Source of the DNA: Hormiphora californensis
Lineage: Eukaryota; Ctenophora; Tentaculata; Cydippida; Pleurobrachiidae
Assembly (NCBI GenBank): GCA_020137815.1
Contig: CM035353.1
Coordinates: 4,774,404 to 4,838,403, forward strand
Reading direction: 5' to 3'
DNA length: 64,000 nt
Below, piece by piece: positions 18,975 to 29,902 of this stretch. Below the pieces are notes generated by a model. That model worked only from the letters and a program-made list of their open reading frames with translations, searched no databases and had not been told where the DNA came from. Numbering within the stretch: position 1 is the stretch's first letter; each line of letters starts with the position of its first letter. A program made the position numbers and the translations under genes.

Positions 18975-19184
18975 ATGCCTAAATACACGACATGCAAGCA
19001 ATGGAAATGCAAAAAGTGCCGATTTACGAACAAGGGAACAAGCCTCACATGTGAGAGGTGTCGTGACAAGAAAGAGAATGGAATGTCACTCGATAGGCTG
19101 CCGGGGGACTGGCTTTGCAAAAGATGCCAGGTTTCTAACTTTGCTCGCAGAACAAGATGTTACGGATGTGGAGAATCCCGATAG
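18975..19184 (+). CDS. Protein with two RanBP2-type zinc fingers
   Basis: The 69-residue ORF is nearly all zinc finger. W10-x-C12-x2-C15-x3-N19-x6-C26-x2-C29 and W46-x-C48-x2-C51-x3-N55-x6-C62-x2-C65 both fit the RanBP2/ZRANB consensus W-x-C-x2-C-x3-N-x6-C-x2-C exactly. Such fingers bind ubiquitin (TF motif) or single-stranded RNA; basic and Arg residues around the second finger favour RNA. An acceptor-like CTAATGTGCAG ends at 18955, so this may be a terminal exon with an upstream partner. It is unlike its decayed neighbours in having a clean frame. Confidence 0.75.
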   Translation: MPKYTTCKQWKCKKCRFTNKGTSLTCERCRDKKENGMSLDRLPGDWLCKRCQVSNFARRTRCYGCGESR

Positions 19185-19565
19185 GCTGAAAATTATTGGT
19201 TCATGCATAACTGATTTGGTATTTTTATTATTTCCTTGTCGTGTTTGATTGCCTGATCCTAACATTCTTATAGACCATTTTGACCGCCCCAATCCATACA
19301 AGATACATGTAACATGACTTTTCATGAGCATGATTTCGCTAATAAAACAAAAAACTTTAGACAAAAAATTGTAGCTTTCATAGAAATGAATTAACTTTAT
19401 TGTTGTCATACAAATTGCTATATTAACTTAATTTGATACAAAAACTAATCAGTAATCGACTGCTTTTTTGACATACTGATACATATAATGCTTTTAATCT
19501 CTTTCAATACCCCGGCCTATCTGTGATCCCTAACTTAACTCTCACTTTCTCTCTTCCAACTTTAG
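19185..19565. other. 3' flank and intergenic sequence
   Basis: Contains AATAAAACAAAAAAC near 19339, a possible polyadenylation signal for the zinc-finger ORF, and a TCTCTCTTCCAACTTTAG acceptor at the end. No coding frame supported. Confidence 0.4.
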
Positions 19566-19569
19566 CCAC

Positions 19570-19971
19570 ATGCCTAAGTCAACTAGTAAGAATGGGAAAT
19601 TGCCCCGGCGGCAACGGGCGACCTCGGTAATAGAGCGGCTTAAAACCAAGGCTCCCGTCCCCAGTTCAACCCGTCCAAAAGGACGGCCATCAATGCCTTT
19701 TCATGAAAAGGAAAAAAGAAAGGACGATAAATTTGAAGTCGCGGATAGGTTTGTTTCGGAGGTAAAGAGTGCCAATAGTTTAAGTGACATCACCACAGGG
19801 CAGTTGACTGAGATTATCAACTTACATAGGGTGGGGAAGCCGTTTTCCAAAGACTATGTCCGGGCGTGTGTGATGAAAAAAACAAGAGGAAGGAGGAGCA
19901 ATCTCGAGAATGGGACCGCATTGGAACATGCCACACACATGAGGAATTATCCGGGGGCTGTGTTAAAGTAG
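19570..19971 (+). CDS. Basic protein/exon of unknown family
   Basis: 133 residues starting MPKSTSKNGKLPRRQRATSV, a Lys/Arg/Pro-rich N-terminus (possible nuclear localisation), then a folded-looking helical part (DRFVSEVKSANSLSDITTGQ, LTEIINLHRVGKPFSKDYVR). The acceptor CTTTAG lies 4 nt before the ATG, so it may be an internal exon. A related NGTAL-containing exon with a GTAAGT donor occurs at about 21810-21875. Neighbouring the RanBP2 ORF on the same strand, 385 bp downstream. Confidence 0.45.
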   Translation: MPKSTSKNGKLPRRQRATSVIERLKTKAPVPSSTRPKGRPSMPFHEKEKRKDDKFEVADRFVSEVKSANSLSDITTGQLTEIINLHRVGKPFSKDYVRACVMKKTRGRRSNLENGTALEHATHMRNYPGAVLK

Positions 19972-20699
19972 CAGGATATGTCGACGAAGAAATATATAGA
20001 CCTTGTTCCATGGTGCTGCAGGGGCCAAGGGATTACGTAGCAGAAAGAGGTGTAAATACAATTTTGATTAATTATCATATATCGCATAATATATGGCTAG
20101 TAGAGTAAGTTAGTAAGTAAAGGGGATCAAGAAGATGAAATTATATGGCCACAGAATAGGCTAAATATGACACTGGGGCAGCCAAATAAAACATACTCGG
20201 AATAAAGCATCATATCATTGGGCACTGACCAATAACATCCGGTGAACAGGGTTTGTATTATTGGTTGGCGACAATGTTGACTTTCTTTGGTTCTCAGCAC
20301 TCTGTAAAAAGGACATTGAAATGCATCTGTACCACTGCGTGGGCAGGTATTGTGAATTATTATCTACATATAAAGTATTTACAATTGTGAGTACTATTAA
20401 CAATTATGAGTACTTGTAAGCCTCTCAATTTCGCAATTGTGCTGGAAATCCCGCCACGTAAAATATGTTATTGGGAATTACAGGGTGAAAGTGGTATACC
20501 CGGCTCCAAAACACCGTTGCGATTAATCCTGTTATGACTAAAAGTGCAATTTCTGAATCTGCCGTCTGTGATCCTCTTGATAATGAGAAACTTCCCTCGC
20601 AGTCACTGAGTTTGCCTACTCTACTACAAGGGATAGAATAGGGAGGGACCAGATAACACACGGTTTTGAGAAACGAAACTTGGTGGAATTTTACTAAGG
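19972..20699. other. No gene recognised
   Basis: AT-rich sequence with short frames on both strands, none with splice context or paralogous conservation. Nothing supported. Confidence 0.35.
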
Positions 20700-23400
20700 T
20701 TTTCAGCCGGATTTCATGCGACTCTTAGAGAGTTATATAGTGCTTCTTGGTGTTCTAATATTGGACCATATTGGAACAGACAACACTTTGAGAAGGTATA
20801 TAATAAAGGTATATTGTATAATATTGTTTGATTGGGGTGTACGCGAGGCTACGGAACGAGGCTACGAGGTACAGAAGCATGAAAGAAAGACCCACGGCGT
20901 GCGGGGAGAGGGTCACCCTACTGACACATTGCAGTGTTTTCTTGGGATGTAGTTGAAGACGAAACATTGGTTGAGAAAGGAACCGAAAAGAGGCACCATA
21001 TTACATTAGTACGGCTTAGCCACAGTATATTAGTGACTTAGCCACAATAATAATAATATAACTTAATTCACACCTGTTTAAGGAGATATATTTGGGAGAG
21101 ATAAGACTGCATCTCTATTAAAAGAGTTGGAATCAGCATTAGGGAGGGATAATTGGTTGATATACAGCCATTGAGCTGGTAAACCACCCGCACCCAGGAA
21201 AAGGCCCCCGCAACCCCCAGAATCCCTCGGACGAGCATGATAAACACCAACACAAGTAAGTCAAGACAGGAAGTTACCCTCTTCCTCCTCATGTGAAGCC
21301 CTCTCACTCCCCTGACAATACACCCCCTCCCTCCCTCCCTCCCCAACGGGCAACGAGGAGTCCATCAAAAACACCGGACAGGAATCAGCATAACACTGAG
21401 ATTATGGAAACGGAGGGAACGGGCGATAAGAACAAGGAGGACCAGAGCAATTGAGGTCATTTGGAAAATCTACCTCTACGATCTACGATGCTCTAAACTA
21501 TCCTTTCCCGTGATTTAAAGCACCGGCAAAAGAAAGCGAGAAAGAAAAAACTGTAATCTATAACTGTAACCTATAACTGTAACCTGTAACTAGTATAGGT
21601 TATAGATGTGTATCTGCCAGCTATCACTTTTTCGCCCTCCTGGCAGCAGGATTGTAACGGTCTCTTAATTGAGACAGTCCTGTCCATATTGTTGACATGG
21701 TTCACCAGCTACATGCATGCATGTAGCTGGTGAACCTCCAAAATAATAATAATGATACTGTGGAATATGTAGGTTTAGGGGAGACCCTATAATGATATTT
21801 TATAGCGGTTTGATGAGATTGAGAATGGGACCGCATTGACCGCAATCAGAATCGAAACGTTTGAATTCGTAAGTGATAAAGAGTAGTTCGCGATCCGAGT
21901 GTTTCATGTATCCAGTGATTTTAATCTTGATTTATAAATTTAAATAATTGAATTTCAATGACTAAACATCATTCTCAATACAAATAAAAGTGTACCCCCC
22001 CCTTCTGCTTTCATCACAAATGTAGGAGACTATCAGGTGCTATCTGTCAATGTGCTGTGGGGCTGTCAGACAGGATACGGAATGAGACCCAGGCCTGGTT
22101 CCCCGGCGTGGAGGTTATTAAGTGTGGAAGTCCTCTATAATCTTTGGGATGGACAAATTAGGGATTTCACATAAGATATCGGTCACATTCTTCAATATGG
22201 TCTTTAAAAATCGGCATGCAGATGGACCTAGCGTTATGAATTCATCATTCTTATGTAAACTCATAATTGGATAAGACGATTAATTACACCAAGCACGTTC
22301 TTGGGGGCTCGGGATAGAGCCAATTAGAGATGCAATACCTTACGATGTATCTTTGAACCAAGAATGAACGGGAAGAGAGAAAACTGTATATTTTAGTATG
22401 GCACCGACAGCAAAAAAATATACACAATATCAACATATTGCAAATAAAAAGAATTTTTGGGTGAGCATCCAAAATTTATAAAAAAAGCGGGGAGAGGGTC
22501 ACCCTATATAATACTCCCCCGAAACATTTGCAATTAATGACATGGGATGAGACGCAGGTATATGAATGAATTGATGGGTGGAAATCAGAGAAATGGATGA
22601 AAAAAAATTTTTTTAAATTTAAGTTGCCCAACCTGAAGGCAGCTCTGTAGGAAATTGAGTGGAGGAAGAAGGAAACACCAATCGATATGTTAATGAGGCA
22701 GCATGAGGAGCTATAGCGAAAATTCCATTGTATTTTCCAACTAAAATAGTTTTTCAACAACTTTATAATTCATTCCTGCAGAGCACCTGTTTGTAGACTG
22801 TATCGAACTCGCTTCAAGAATCAGACGCTACAATTGCAGAAGACAGATGAGCTTTTCCATGCTGACCACGGAGAGCAGTTTCAGTAAGTAATCTTGACTT
22901 ATAAATGTAAACAATTAAATTTCAATAACTATAAATATTTTTCTCTATCTAAAAAGTACCCCTGATTCTACTTTCATCCAAAAAGTTGGAGACAGAGTTG
23001 TCATGGAGTGCATCTAACGAAAACATTCAAAGCAGTCCGGAATGTACAGCTTGCAGCTGTACAAGTGCATTTGTCCTAAACCAAACAAACGAATCAATGG
23101 TATGTAATTACTGCAATGTACAGTAAAGAACAGAACCTGATAGTAGTATATCATATATATAATATTTTCATAATTTCATTTTATTTATATTTAATATTCA
23201 ACCCTCCCTTCCGCTCCTTATAAGAGGATTATGATTGTTTTATTCCACCAAGAATAAACGGGAAAAGAGAAAACTATACATTTTAGTATGGTACCTACAG
23301 CAAAAAATATACACAATATCAACATATTGCAAATAAAACTGAACTTCTGGGTTAGCATCCAGCATTTATCGCCAAAAGAGCAGGAGATTAAGGTATGTTC
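20700..23400. repeat. Segmental duplication, copy 2
   Basis: Partner of 14690-18620. It lacks the equivalent of about 16.5-17.2 and 17.5-18.2 kb, and has an extra 1.2 kb (20940-22130) with a (CTCC)n-like stretch at 21324-21343, a perfect palindrome ACCAGCTACATGCATGCATG... at 21701-21740, and a broken MCICQLSL frame at 21607. No intact gene inside. Confidence 0.75.
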
Positions 23401-23977
23401 TATTTATTTATAATTCCAAATATTTGAGTTTGTTTGAAAACTCACATCATTTTTCTACCGCTTCAGAATAAGGAAAGAAATAACTGGATTCACATTCAAC
23501 GACAAAATACGTGGAGAGAAAACCACCTGTCTCCGACTTACGACCCGGCTCACCCCACCTGTTAATGCGACGGGTGGGGGAGCGGGTAAATATGTAAAAA
23601 TATAAATATAAATATTTAGGTATCAAAGTTTCCATTATTTTGTAATGCGGTGCCTTCTCAAAGGAGAGCCGGTGATGGTAACAGGGAAATTATAGGTCTC
23701 TAACTCCACGAGTTTTATTAATAATGCTAAGTACGCCTTCACAACTGATGAAGATTCCTGATTCACCGGTGGAAATGGAAGCTGGAGGACCGTTAGAGGG
23801 GAAATAAGGAGGTGGCGGTATAAACCAGGTGGAACAACCTGAGCGAGGAGGAAACGGGAAGTGTTCAACGTAGAAGAGTATTGCGATTAGTAGGGACGAA
23901 TCTTAATTTTTTGACACACTATTTGGTGAAGAGAAAATTTCAGTTGTAACGGGTAACCCAGCTATTTTGAACTTCTT

Positions 23978-24277
23978 TTGATAAGAAATTCATCCCTACT
24001 AGTTAAGATGAAAAATATGAAACAAAAACATAACGCGGAGATGACGAGAATCCTAACAAAGTTAAATTTGGCGCTTGGGGAATTGGAGGGAATGAAGGTA
24101 AAGAATGAAGATCTGAAGCAAAAGTTAAGAGTTGAGGAGAGAGCCAGGGAACATCCAGTGACGGCGGACATGGGATTACTGAATATAATGCCAACTTTAG
24201 AAAGTACAATTTATACACAAACTATCTCAATTACAACAATATGTGGGGCAGGGAGTTTTGTACAGATTTTAGCATAA
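23978..24277 (+). CDS. Coiled-coil ORF
   Basis: The frame has a clear heptad helix (MKQKHNAEMTRILTKLNLAL, GELEGMKVKNEDLKQKLR) and a non-coil end. The stretch AAGAAATTCATCCCTACTAG plus ATGAAAAATATGAAACAAAA recurs in the 50.1 and 59.7 kb blocks, so it belongs to the duplicated families. The ATG context is ordinary, and upstream splice signals are unclear. Confidence 0.45.
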   Translation: MIRNSSLLVKMKNMKQKHNAEMTRILTKLNLALGELEGMKVKNEDLKQKLRVEERAREHPVTADMGLLNIMPTLESTIYTQTISITTICGAGSFVQILA

Positions 24278-24459
24278 TGTGAACACTGAATATAATTTCA
24301 GAAATGGGGTTTGTGGACGAATTTTGAAGTGCCCTGCTGAAAAAAAGAAGATCGCCCAAACTGCTCTGATTGACTGTGTGATATATCGAACAGTGTCTAC
24401 TATGGGAGATGTGACTGGGACAATACCTGTGCGGGGAGGGAGACGGTAGTGTAGCTGTT

Positions 24460-25111
24460 GAAAAATATACACAATATCAACATATTGCAAATAAAACTGA
24501 ACTTCTGGGTTAGCATCCAGCATTTATCGCCAAAAGAGCAGGAGATTAAGGTATGTTCTATTTATAATTTATAATTCAACATACAGTCGGACCCCGATTT
24601 ACCGGGAACCTTGGGGGAAAGGGTTTTGTCTGGTAAATCGGGGTGCCCGGTATATCGGGGTCAAATCCCAATATTGGGGGAAATTTATCCTCCCGGTAAA
24701 TCAGGGTCCGGTAAATCGGGGTCCGACTGTATTTGAGTTGGTTTGAAAACTCACATCATTTTTCTACCGCTTCAGAATAAGGAAAGAAATGACTGGATGC
24801 ACATTCAACGACAAAATACGTGAAGAGAAAACCAAAAAAATACTAAAACTCTTTACAAATTATATGAAGAAGCCAAAATCGAAAATTTAGAACATAAATA
24901 TAAAGATGTAAAGAAAGAAAGAGATAGTTTAAAAGATGAAAATGAAAATTTGTTAAAAGAAATTGAAAGATTAAAGATGGAGTTAGCCAAAAAGGAAAAA
25001 GGACAGGGTGAGGCAACATACATGGCTAACCTGGTGCTGCCAGAGTTGGGGACTGACGTATTTTCAGAAATCGACCTCAACCTTGGATATACCACAACTT
25101 GGGCTGAATAA
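24460..25111 (+). pseudogene. Two-exon coiled-coil gene fragment with a MITE in its intron and one nonsense codon
   Basis: Exon 1 (to 24550) is the LNFWVSIQHLSPKEQEIK module. Exon 2 runs 24776-25111, open for 111 codons except TGA at 24821-24823, where the 23.47-kb paralogue has TGG. After the stop comes a strong coiled coil (KIENLEHKYKDVKKERDSLK, KDENENLLKEIERLKMELAK) and a tail ending TTTWAE. The intron is 225 bp against 72 bp in the 23.4-kb copy, and the difference is largely the MITE at 24584-24729. A clean frame with a single lesion indicates recent inactivation. Confidence 0.6.
24584..24729. mobile_element. pogo/Tigger-like MITE with TA target duplication
   Basis: It begins CAGTCGGACCCCGATTTACC and ends with the inverted copy GGTAAATCGGGGTCCGACTG, flanked on both sides by TA. 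CAGT(C/T)G..CC.CG.TTACCG ends are characteristic of pogo/Tigger-type elements in the Tc1/mariner superfamily. At 146 bp it has no coding capacity. The paralogous intron at 23.4 kb is the empty site. Confidence 0.85.
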
Positions 25112-25682
25112 GGTAAGCTACTGCTGCATTATAGAGGGGTAAAACAAGTAACGAAGAGCAGTTGACAACTACAGTCAACAAAAGCTCCGCTCACAAGATA
25201 AAGAACAGGAACTGGTTTCCGAGAATTAAAAACTGCTTCTTGTACAAGCAATTTCCGTCCAATCAATGAATGTGCAGCTATCATATTATACAATATATTT
25301 CATAGTTATATTTGATTTATATCTAATAAAACCCTCCCTTCCACTCCTTATAAGAGGATTATGATTATGTTATTCCACAAAGAATAAACGGGAAAAGAGA
25401 AAACTATACATTTTCTTCAGTGACAGCGAAACGGAGGAAATTAATTCTTTCTTTCTAGATATTTGAAAGTGAAGATCTAACGAGCTTAGCTTATCATGAT
25501 GCAAAGGAGATGAAGGAGATTTACAAATGTAATAATTAATAAGCAACATCCGTCAATGTTAATTATATACTGGGTTTAATTTTGTATGAAAGTGACTATC
25601 GCCAAATCAATTATATATGATATAATTTCAGTTATTATATTAACCGGTAGATATAACAATGTTACTGGATTCTTTAACATAC
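25112..25682. other. Decayed copy of the 18.36-18.51 kb segment
   Basis: 25255-25410 repeats 18360-18506 (CAGCTATCAT..., CCCTCCCTTCC.CTCCT.ATAAGAGG). A small exon-like frame IFESEDLTSLAYHDAKEMKE follows the TTTCTTTCTAG acceptor at 25460. Otherwise non-coding. Confidence 0.4.
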
Positions 25683-25780
25683 TTGAATCACGTGACGTCA
25701 TAAATCACGTGATTAAAGCCGTGTAATGAGCACAGTCACCTGAATACGCTCATTACACGGTTTTCCAACTACTATCAAGT
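25683..25780 (+). promoter_or_regulatory. CRE/E-box promoter repeat, copy 2 (partial)
   Basis: AATCACGTGACGTCATAAATCACGTGATT and ATTACACGGTTTTCCAACTAC match copy 1 at 9600-9710. The TATA box of copy 1 is lost after ACTAC. It lies about 110 bp upstream of the ORF with the PolB motif. Confidence 0.5.
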
Positions 25781-25887
25781 AAGTTAAGGGGATCCTGAAG
25801 ATGGCTGATAAGCTTGATAATAAGTTGATCGCCACAGAAGGCAAAATATGAAGCGAACATAAGAGCGGCAAAAAATATATTAAAAGA

Positions 25888-26223
25888 ATGGAAGAACGGT
25901 TGAAGGAGGAAGGAGGAGATGGCGACAAAGACGACAGTTGTAGAGGACCGGATAGTAGTAGAGGACCAGATGAACAACGAAAGATGGCAGTCGCTGGATC
26001 TGGAGTTCCACTAGCTATATTGCTGCAAAGGAGCTCACACATGAACGCTAGCCCTCAGAATCTTTATGGCTGGAGTATGTCACAACCGCTACCAGTAGAT
26101 GGATTAAAATGGGTTACCACAACCAACTGGAATCATGAAACTTTAAATGAACTAGAAATGAAAGAGGGAATGATTCTAGAAGTTGATGGCTCTCTCTCTC
26201 TCCCACACAACAATCACAGATGA
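25888..26223 (+). pseudogene. Maverick/Polinton-type DNA polymerase B fragment (motif A region)
   Basis: Residues 54-70 of the frame read PQNLYGWSMSQPLPVDGLKW, then EGMILEVDGSLSLPHNNH near the end. This is the NLYGWAMSQ.LP..GF.W block of protein-primed PolB (DNA_pol_B_2) just after the motif A aspartate, followed by the usual G(Y/M)ILEVD..(Y/L)P..LH. The catalytic aspartate of the D-x-N-N-L-Y-G motif is absent (NASPQNLYG). The first 50 residues are an unrelated acidic stretch. Only about 60 residues of polymerase remain, so it cannot be active. Confidence 0.7.
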
Positions 26224-26986
26224 AATGATTTCCCCATTTTCAGGGGGGGGGGGGGTTACGTCGGCCTTAATTTATAATATTAAATAAAGTATACAGCATA
26301 AATCATTGGAATCAATCACTTGTAAATGAGAATTATAATTCTGTTGCCAAGTTAGACTGTTATTCACGCGCCCCGTACAAAACAATAATTCTGATGATGA
26401 ATATGTATATTGTATAGACTATAGACTATAGTCTATACAATATAAATATTCATCAGGGCCACTTGCAGCTGCCCCTTTCAAGGTAAAAAACTAGCAATTT
26501 AGTTTGATGAACTAACGAAATAATAGCTCATCAAATCAGATTCTTATAGAGATGCTAGATTGGAAAAAGCAATGGAGGTAAAAAATTGGCTTCTATTCTT
26601 CTGAATCGTGAAGGATATATGTTGTACATATTCGCAACCTCAAAATCTACGTTAAGGAGGGAGCAAAAGTTACCAGTGTATCAAGAGCTATTTCTTTCAA
26701 CGAAAGTTGTTGGTTGAAATGATATTATATAAACGCTAATACAGAGAGAAGGAGAATGGCAATCGACGACTTGGTGGACTGCAAAATTAAACTATTTAAT
26801 TATAATTTTATTTATTTTAAAATAATTAAACGAGTTGCAAAGATAAAGCTAGCTTCCTATGAAACTAGGAGGAGTTAAATCCAATGTGTACCTGTGTGAA
26901 GCTTACACCACGAACCCAAGGATCTTGGAAGCCGAACTTGAGGCACCAGGTAAAAATAATTCCAAACCACACCTTTGTCGTCGGCA
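26224..26986. repeat. Non-coding stretch with a near-perfect palindrome
   Basis: 26391-26452 folds on TGATGAATATGTATATTGTATAGACTATAG and its inverse with one mismatch. It is preceded by a G12 run at 26243. No coding frame supported to 26986. Confidence 0.5.
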
Positions 26987-27583
26987 TATACTGTGTGATT
27001 TTAAATGACTGAGACTGGTATATTGCGAATTGCGTGAAAACTATGGCATCTTTTGACTTCAAATTTTGGGACATGATAAAACTAGGTTGTAGCAATTTTC
27101 TCCTAGATTTACAGCAAATTTCAATGTTCCTGAATGAATCTATTGCCCAAAAACCTCCTCCAACTTTACACAGTCATATCTCTGGAGTCTAATGAGATAG
27201 AGAGTTCAAATTTTTAGGAGAGACAGATAAGACGATTTCGAATATTTTGTCTGCTTTACGAGTTGCTACATTTTACCATTTGTTCACAGGAACTGTTTAA
27301 AGTGATTTAACACGCTCTAATTAGGCCAAATTTAGGTCATTTTACCCCTCAAAGATCACATGTCCAGCTGCATCTAGTGGGCTAATGAGGCCTTGAACAC
27401 AGCTCTCCTTTTTCATCTTGAACCAGCAGACATGATCATGGTGTCTGGAAGTGGTAACAAGCTGTAGGATACCAGACAGACTAGATGCTCTCTACTTCAA
27501 CGTATCACTCTCTCCCTTTCTCGTTATAAGGTCACGTGACTGGAATTTAGATCTGGACATGAGCGGGAGAGAGCTAGAGAGAG

Positions 27584-27659
<76 letters not shown>

Positions 27660-28273
27660 CGTTGTAGACATTGTGATCATGTCGAGATCCCAATTCCAGT
27701 TACGTGATATAACGAGAAAGGGAGAGAGTGATACGTTGAAGTAGAGAGCATCTAGTCTGTCTGGTTTTCTACAGCTTGTTACCACTTCCAGACACCATGA
27801 TCATGTCTGCTGGTTCAAGATGAAAAAGGAGAGCTGTAACGTGACGTACTGACGTATGCGTGTTCAAGGCCTCATTAGCCCACTAGATGCAGCTGGACAT
27901 GTGATCTTTGAGGGGTAAAATGACCTAAATTTGGCCTAATTAGAGCGTGTTACGTCACTTTAAACAGTTCCTGTGAACAAATGGTAAAATGTAGCAACTC
28001 GTAAAGCAGACAAAATATTCGAAATCGTCTTATCTGTCTCTCCTAAAAATTTGAACTCTCTATCTCATTAGACTCCAGAGATATGACTGTGTAAAGTTGG
28101 AGGAGGTTTTTGGGCAATAGATTCATTCAGGAACATTGAAATTTGCTGTAAATCTAGGAAAAAATTGCTACAACCTAGTTTTATTATGTCCCAAAATTTG
28201 AAGTCGAAAGATGCCATAGTTTTCACGCAATTCGCAATATACCAGTCCCAGTCATTTAAAATCACACAGTATA
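26987..28273. mobile_element. 1.29-kb foldback transposon
   Basis: Left arm 26987-27560 and right arm 27675-28273 are inverted copies (TATACTGTGTGATTTTAAAT at the left tip, its inverse at the right), flanked by TA. A (GA)n tract sits in the loop. One arm carries an extra TAACGTGACGTACTGACGTATGC that breaks the symmetry. Apparent ORFs on opposite strands are mirror images of each other. No transposase: a long MITE, tentatively Tc1/mariner type. Confidence 0.8.
27591..27656. repeat. (GA)33 microsatellite in the foldback loop
   Basis: 66 nt of uninterrupted GA between the arms, preceded by GAGTGTGTGT. Arg/Glu repeat ORFs through it are artefacts. Confidence 0.95.
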
Positions 28274-29037
28274 ATGGAGCACACTACACAGTACACACTT
28301 AGAATGCCAACAAGTAACACTAGTAATTTGTTTACTAGTTACCAACGGCTAGATAAATCTGCAGGCAACAGGCTAGAAAATGAATTTTTAAATTAATACA
28401 GTTTAACTGTATTAATCAGCTGATAAAGTTTTGCCAGTTAATGTCATTAATTGATAATTTATATGATTAATTTACTCATATTAAAGGTATATATTTGGGG
28501 GAATTGAAAGTTACGAGAGTTACGGAAGTAAGTAAAGCCATATATTTCTCTTGAAAGTTGCTGGATAGCAGAGGACGCTTTTGAAGGCGGTTATACGGAT
28601 GCAAATGCAGATACTAAAGAAAGAACTGATAAGAGGTATGTTGACAGTTCCAATCAGAGAACTATAAACATGCATGGTGTTTAATATACTGTTGCACTTT
28701 ATTATATAATATAATGGGATTAGTAGACGATTACATGATGTCGATGTGGTGGATCGAAACCCTGCTCGTATAGAGAAATAAGGGTTAGAGGAGGCTTTAT
28801 ACCCATACATGCCATCTCAAAGGAACACTAAGAAGAGATTATGGATGTTGCACAACGGGACTGTCCAGGACACAATTTTACCTGTCCTCTGCTTCACAAG
28901 TGCGAGCAGCAATCATTACTAGATAAAGTTTAAACCCTCCAGCTCCGATACCCTGTTTTGTCAATGACACTTGCTGACTGCTGTAGTCAGCTATACTATT
29001 AATTTTATTATTAGATATTTTAAATCCCACATAACAG
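28274..29037 (+). pseudogene. Decayed exon pieces related to 29.0 and 44.2 kb
   Basis: 28290-28390 repeats 44190-44290 (ACTAGTAATTTGTTTACTAG and following). At 28585-28634 the frame AVIRMQMQILKKELIR ends at a GTATGT donor and resembles KKMQLLKMELIRR at 29.13 kb. These are exon copies without an intact surrounding gene. Confidence 0.4.
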
Positions 29038-29845
29038 CTGAGGAGGAAGAGGAGGAGATGCAGGAAGCAGTGGACGCAAAATATCTAAGGACTCTCCCAA
29101 AAAAGGAGCTACGAAAGAAAATGCAACTCCTAAAAATGGAACTGATAAGACGTTGCGAGGGAGAGTGGTGGCCCCAGCCTGGGGTGGTGGGGGGGGTGGC
29201 CACCCCCCCAAACATTTTCAGATAGGGGTTGTCGGGGGTGGTAAAATGGTTGAAAAATGTGTTCTAAATAGCTTGAAATTCGTCAAAAATCAAAATTTTC
29301 CGGGGGCTTCGCCCCCTTACCCACACCAATAGCTGACAATCGATATTATATCGGTCTAAATTGCTTAAAATTCATAAAAATTACAATTTTCCTGGGGCTT
29401 CGCCCCTTTCCATCATAACGAGGGCTAAATATGGTTGAAGATTTCTCTTAAATGGCTGAAAACTGTCCAAAAATTTGATTGAGATTGCATAAATTCATCA
29501 AAAATCTAAAATTTTCCGGGGGCTTTGCCCCCTAACACACACCAATGGCTGAAAATCGTTATTCTATTGTTCTAAATTGCTTAAAATTCATCAAACTTAA
29601 AATTTTTCGGTCGCTAAAAGTCTTGAATGGCTGAAAATTGTTCAAAAAGTGGTTCTAGATTGCTCAAAATTCATCAAAAATCTAAAAATTTTCCGCCCCC
29701 CAAACCCCCTGCCGCAGCTCCCTCGGCGCCGCTTCGCGGCACCTCGGTCACTTGGTTTCGGGATTGACCACCCCCCCAAAATATCCGTGCTGGGGCCACC
29801 CCTGGCGAGGGACAGTTAACAGAGCTCTATAGACTCACATTTTAA
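29038..29845 (+). pseudogene. Acidic/coiled-coil exon disrupted by a hAT element
   Basis: Acceptor CACATAACAG ends at 29037. The frame then gives EEEEEEMQEAVDAKYLRTL, then PKKELRKKMQLLKMELIRRC up to the insertion at 29163. After the insertion it resumes with a short tail (LTELYRLTF) and TAA at 29843-29845. The host exon would be about 53 codons without the insertion and its duplicated 8 bp. Confidence 0.6.
29163..29804. mobile_element. Non-autonomous hAT element with 8-bp target duplication
   Basis: Left end GAGTGGTGGCCCCAGC and right end (inverted) CAGGGGTGGCCCCAGC are a hAT-like terminal pair. GCGAGGGA is duplicated at 29155-29162 and 29805-29812, the 8 bp expected for hAT. The 642-bp interior is made of three to four repeats of an AAATTTTCCGGGGGCTTCGCCCC unit with ATGGCTGAAAA text. 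No transposase frame. Confidence 0.85.
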
Positions 29846-29902
29846 TCTATATTATATATTTTTACAACCCAACCAAATCTATTCTCGAGATCAACCCTCA
29901 AC

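Noticed and set aside
27451-27785. Mirror-image 97-aa ORFs on opposite strands with Arg/Glu or Ser/Leu repeats
   Set aside because: They arise from the foldback arms and the (GA)n loop. The same peptide on both strands is expected from an inverted repeat.
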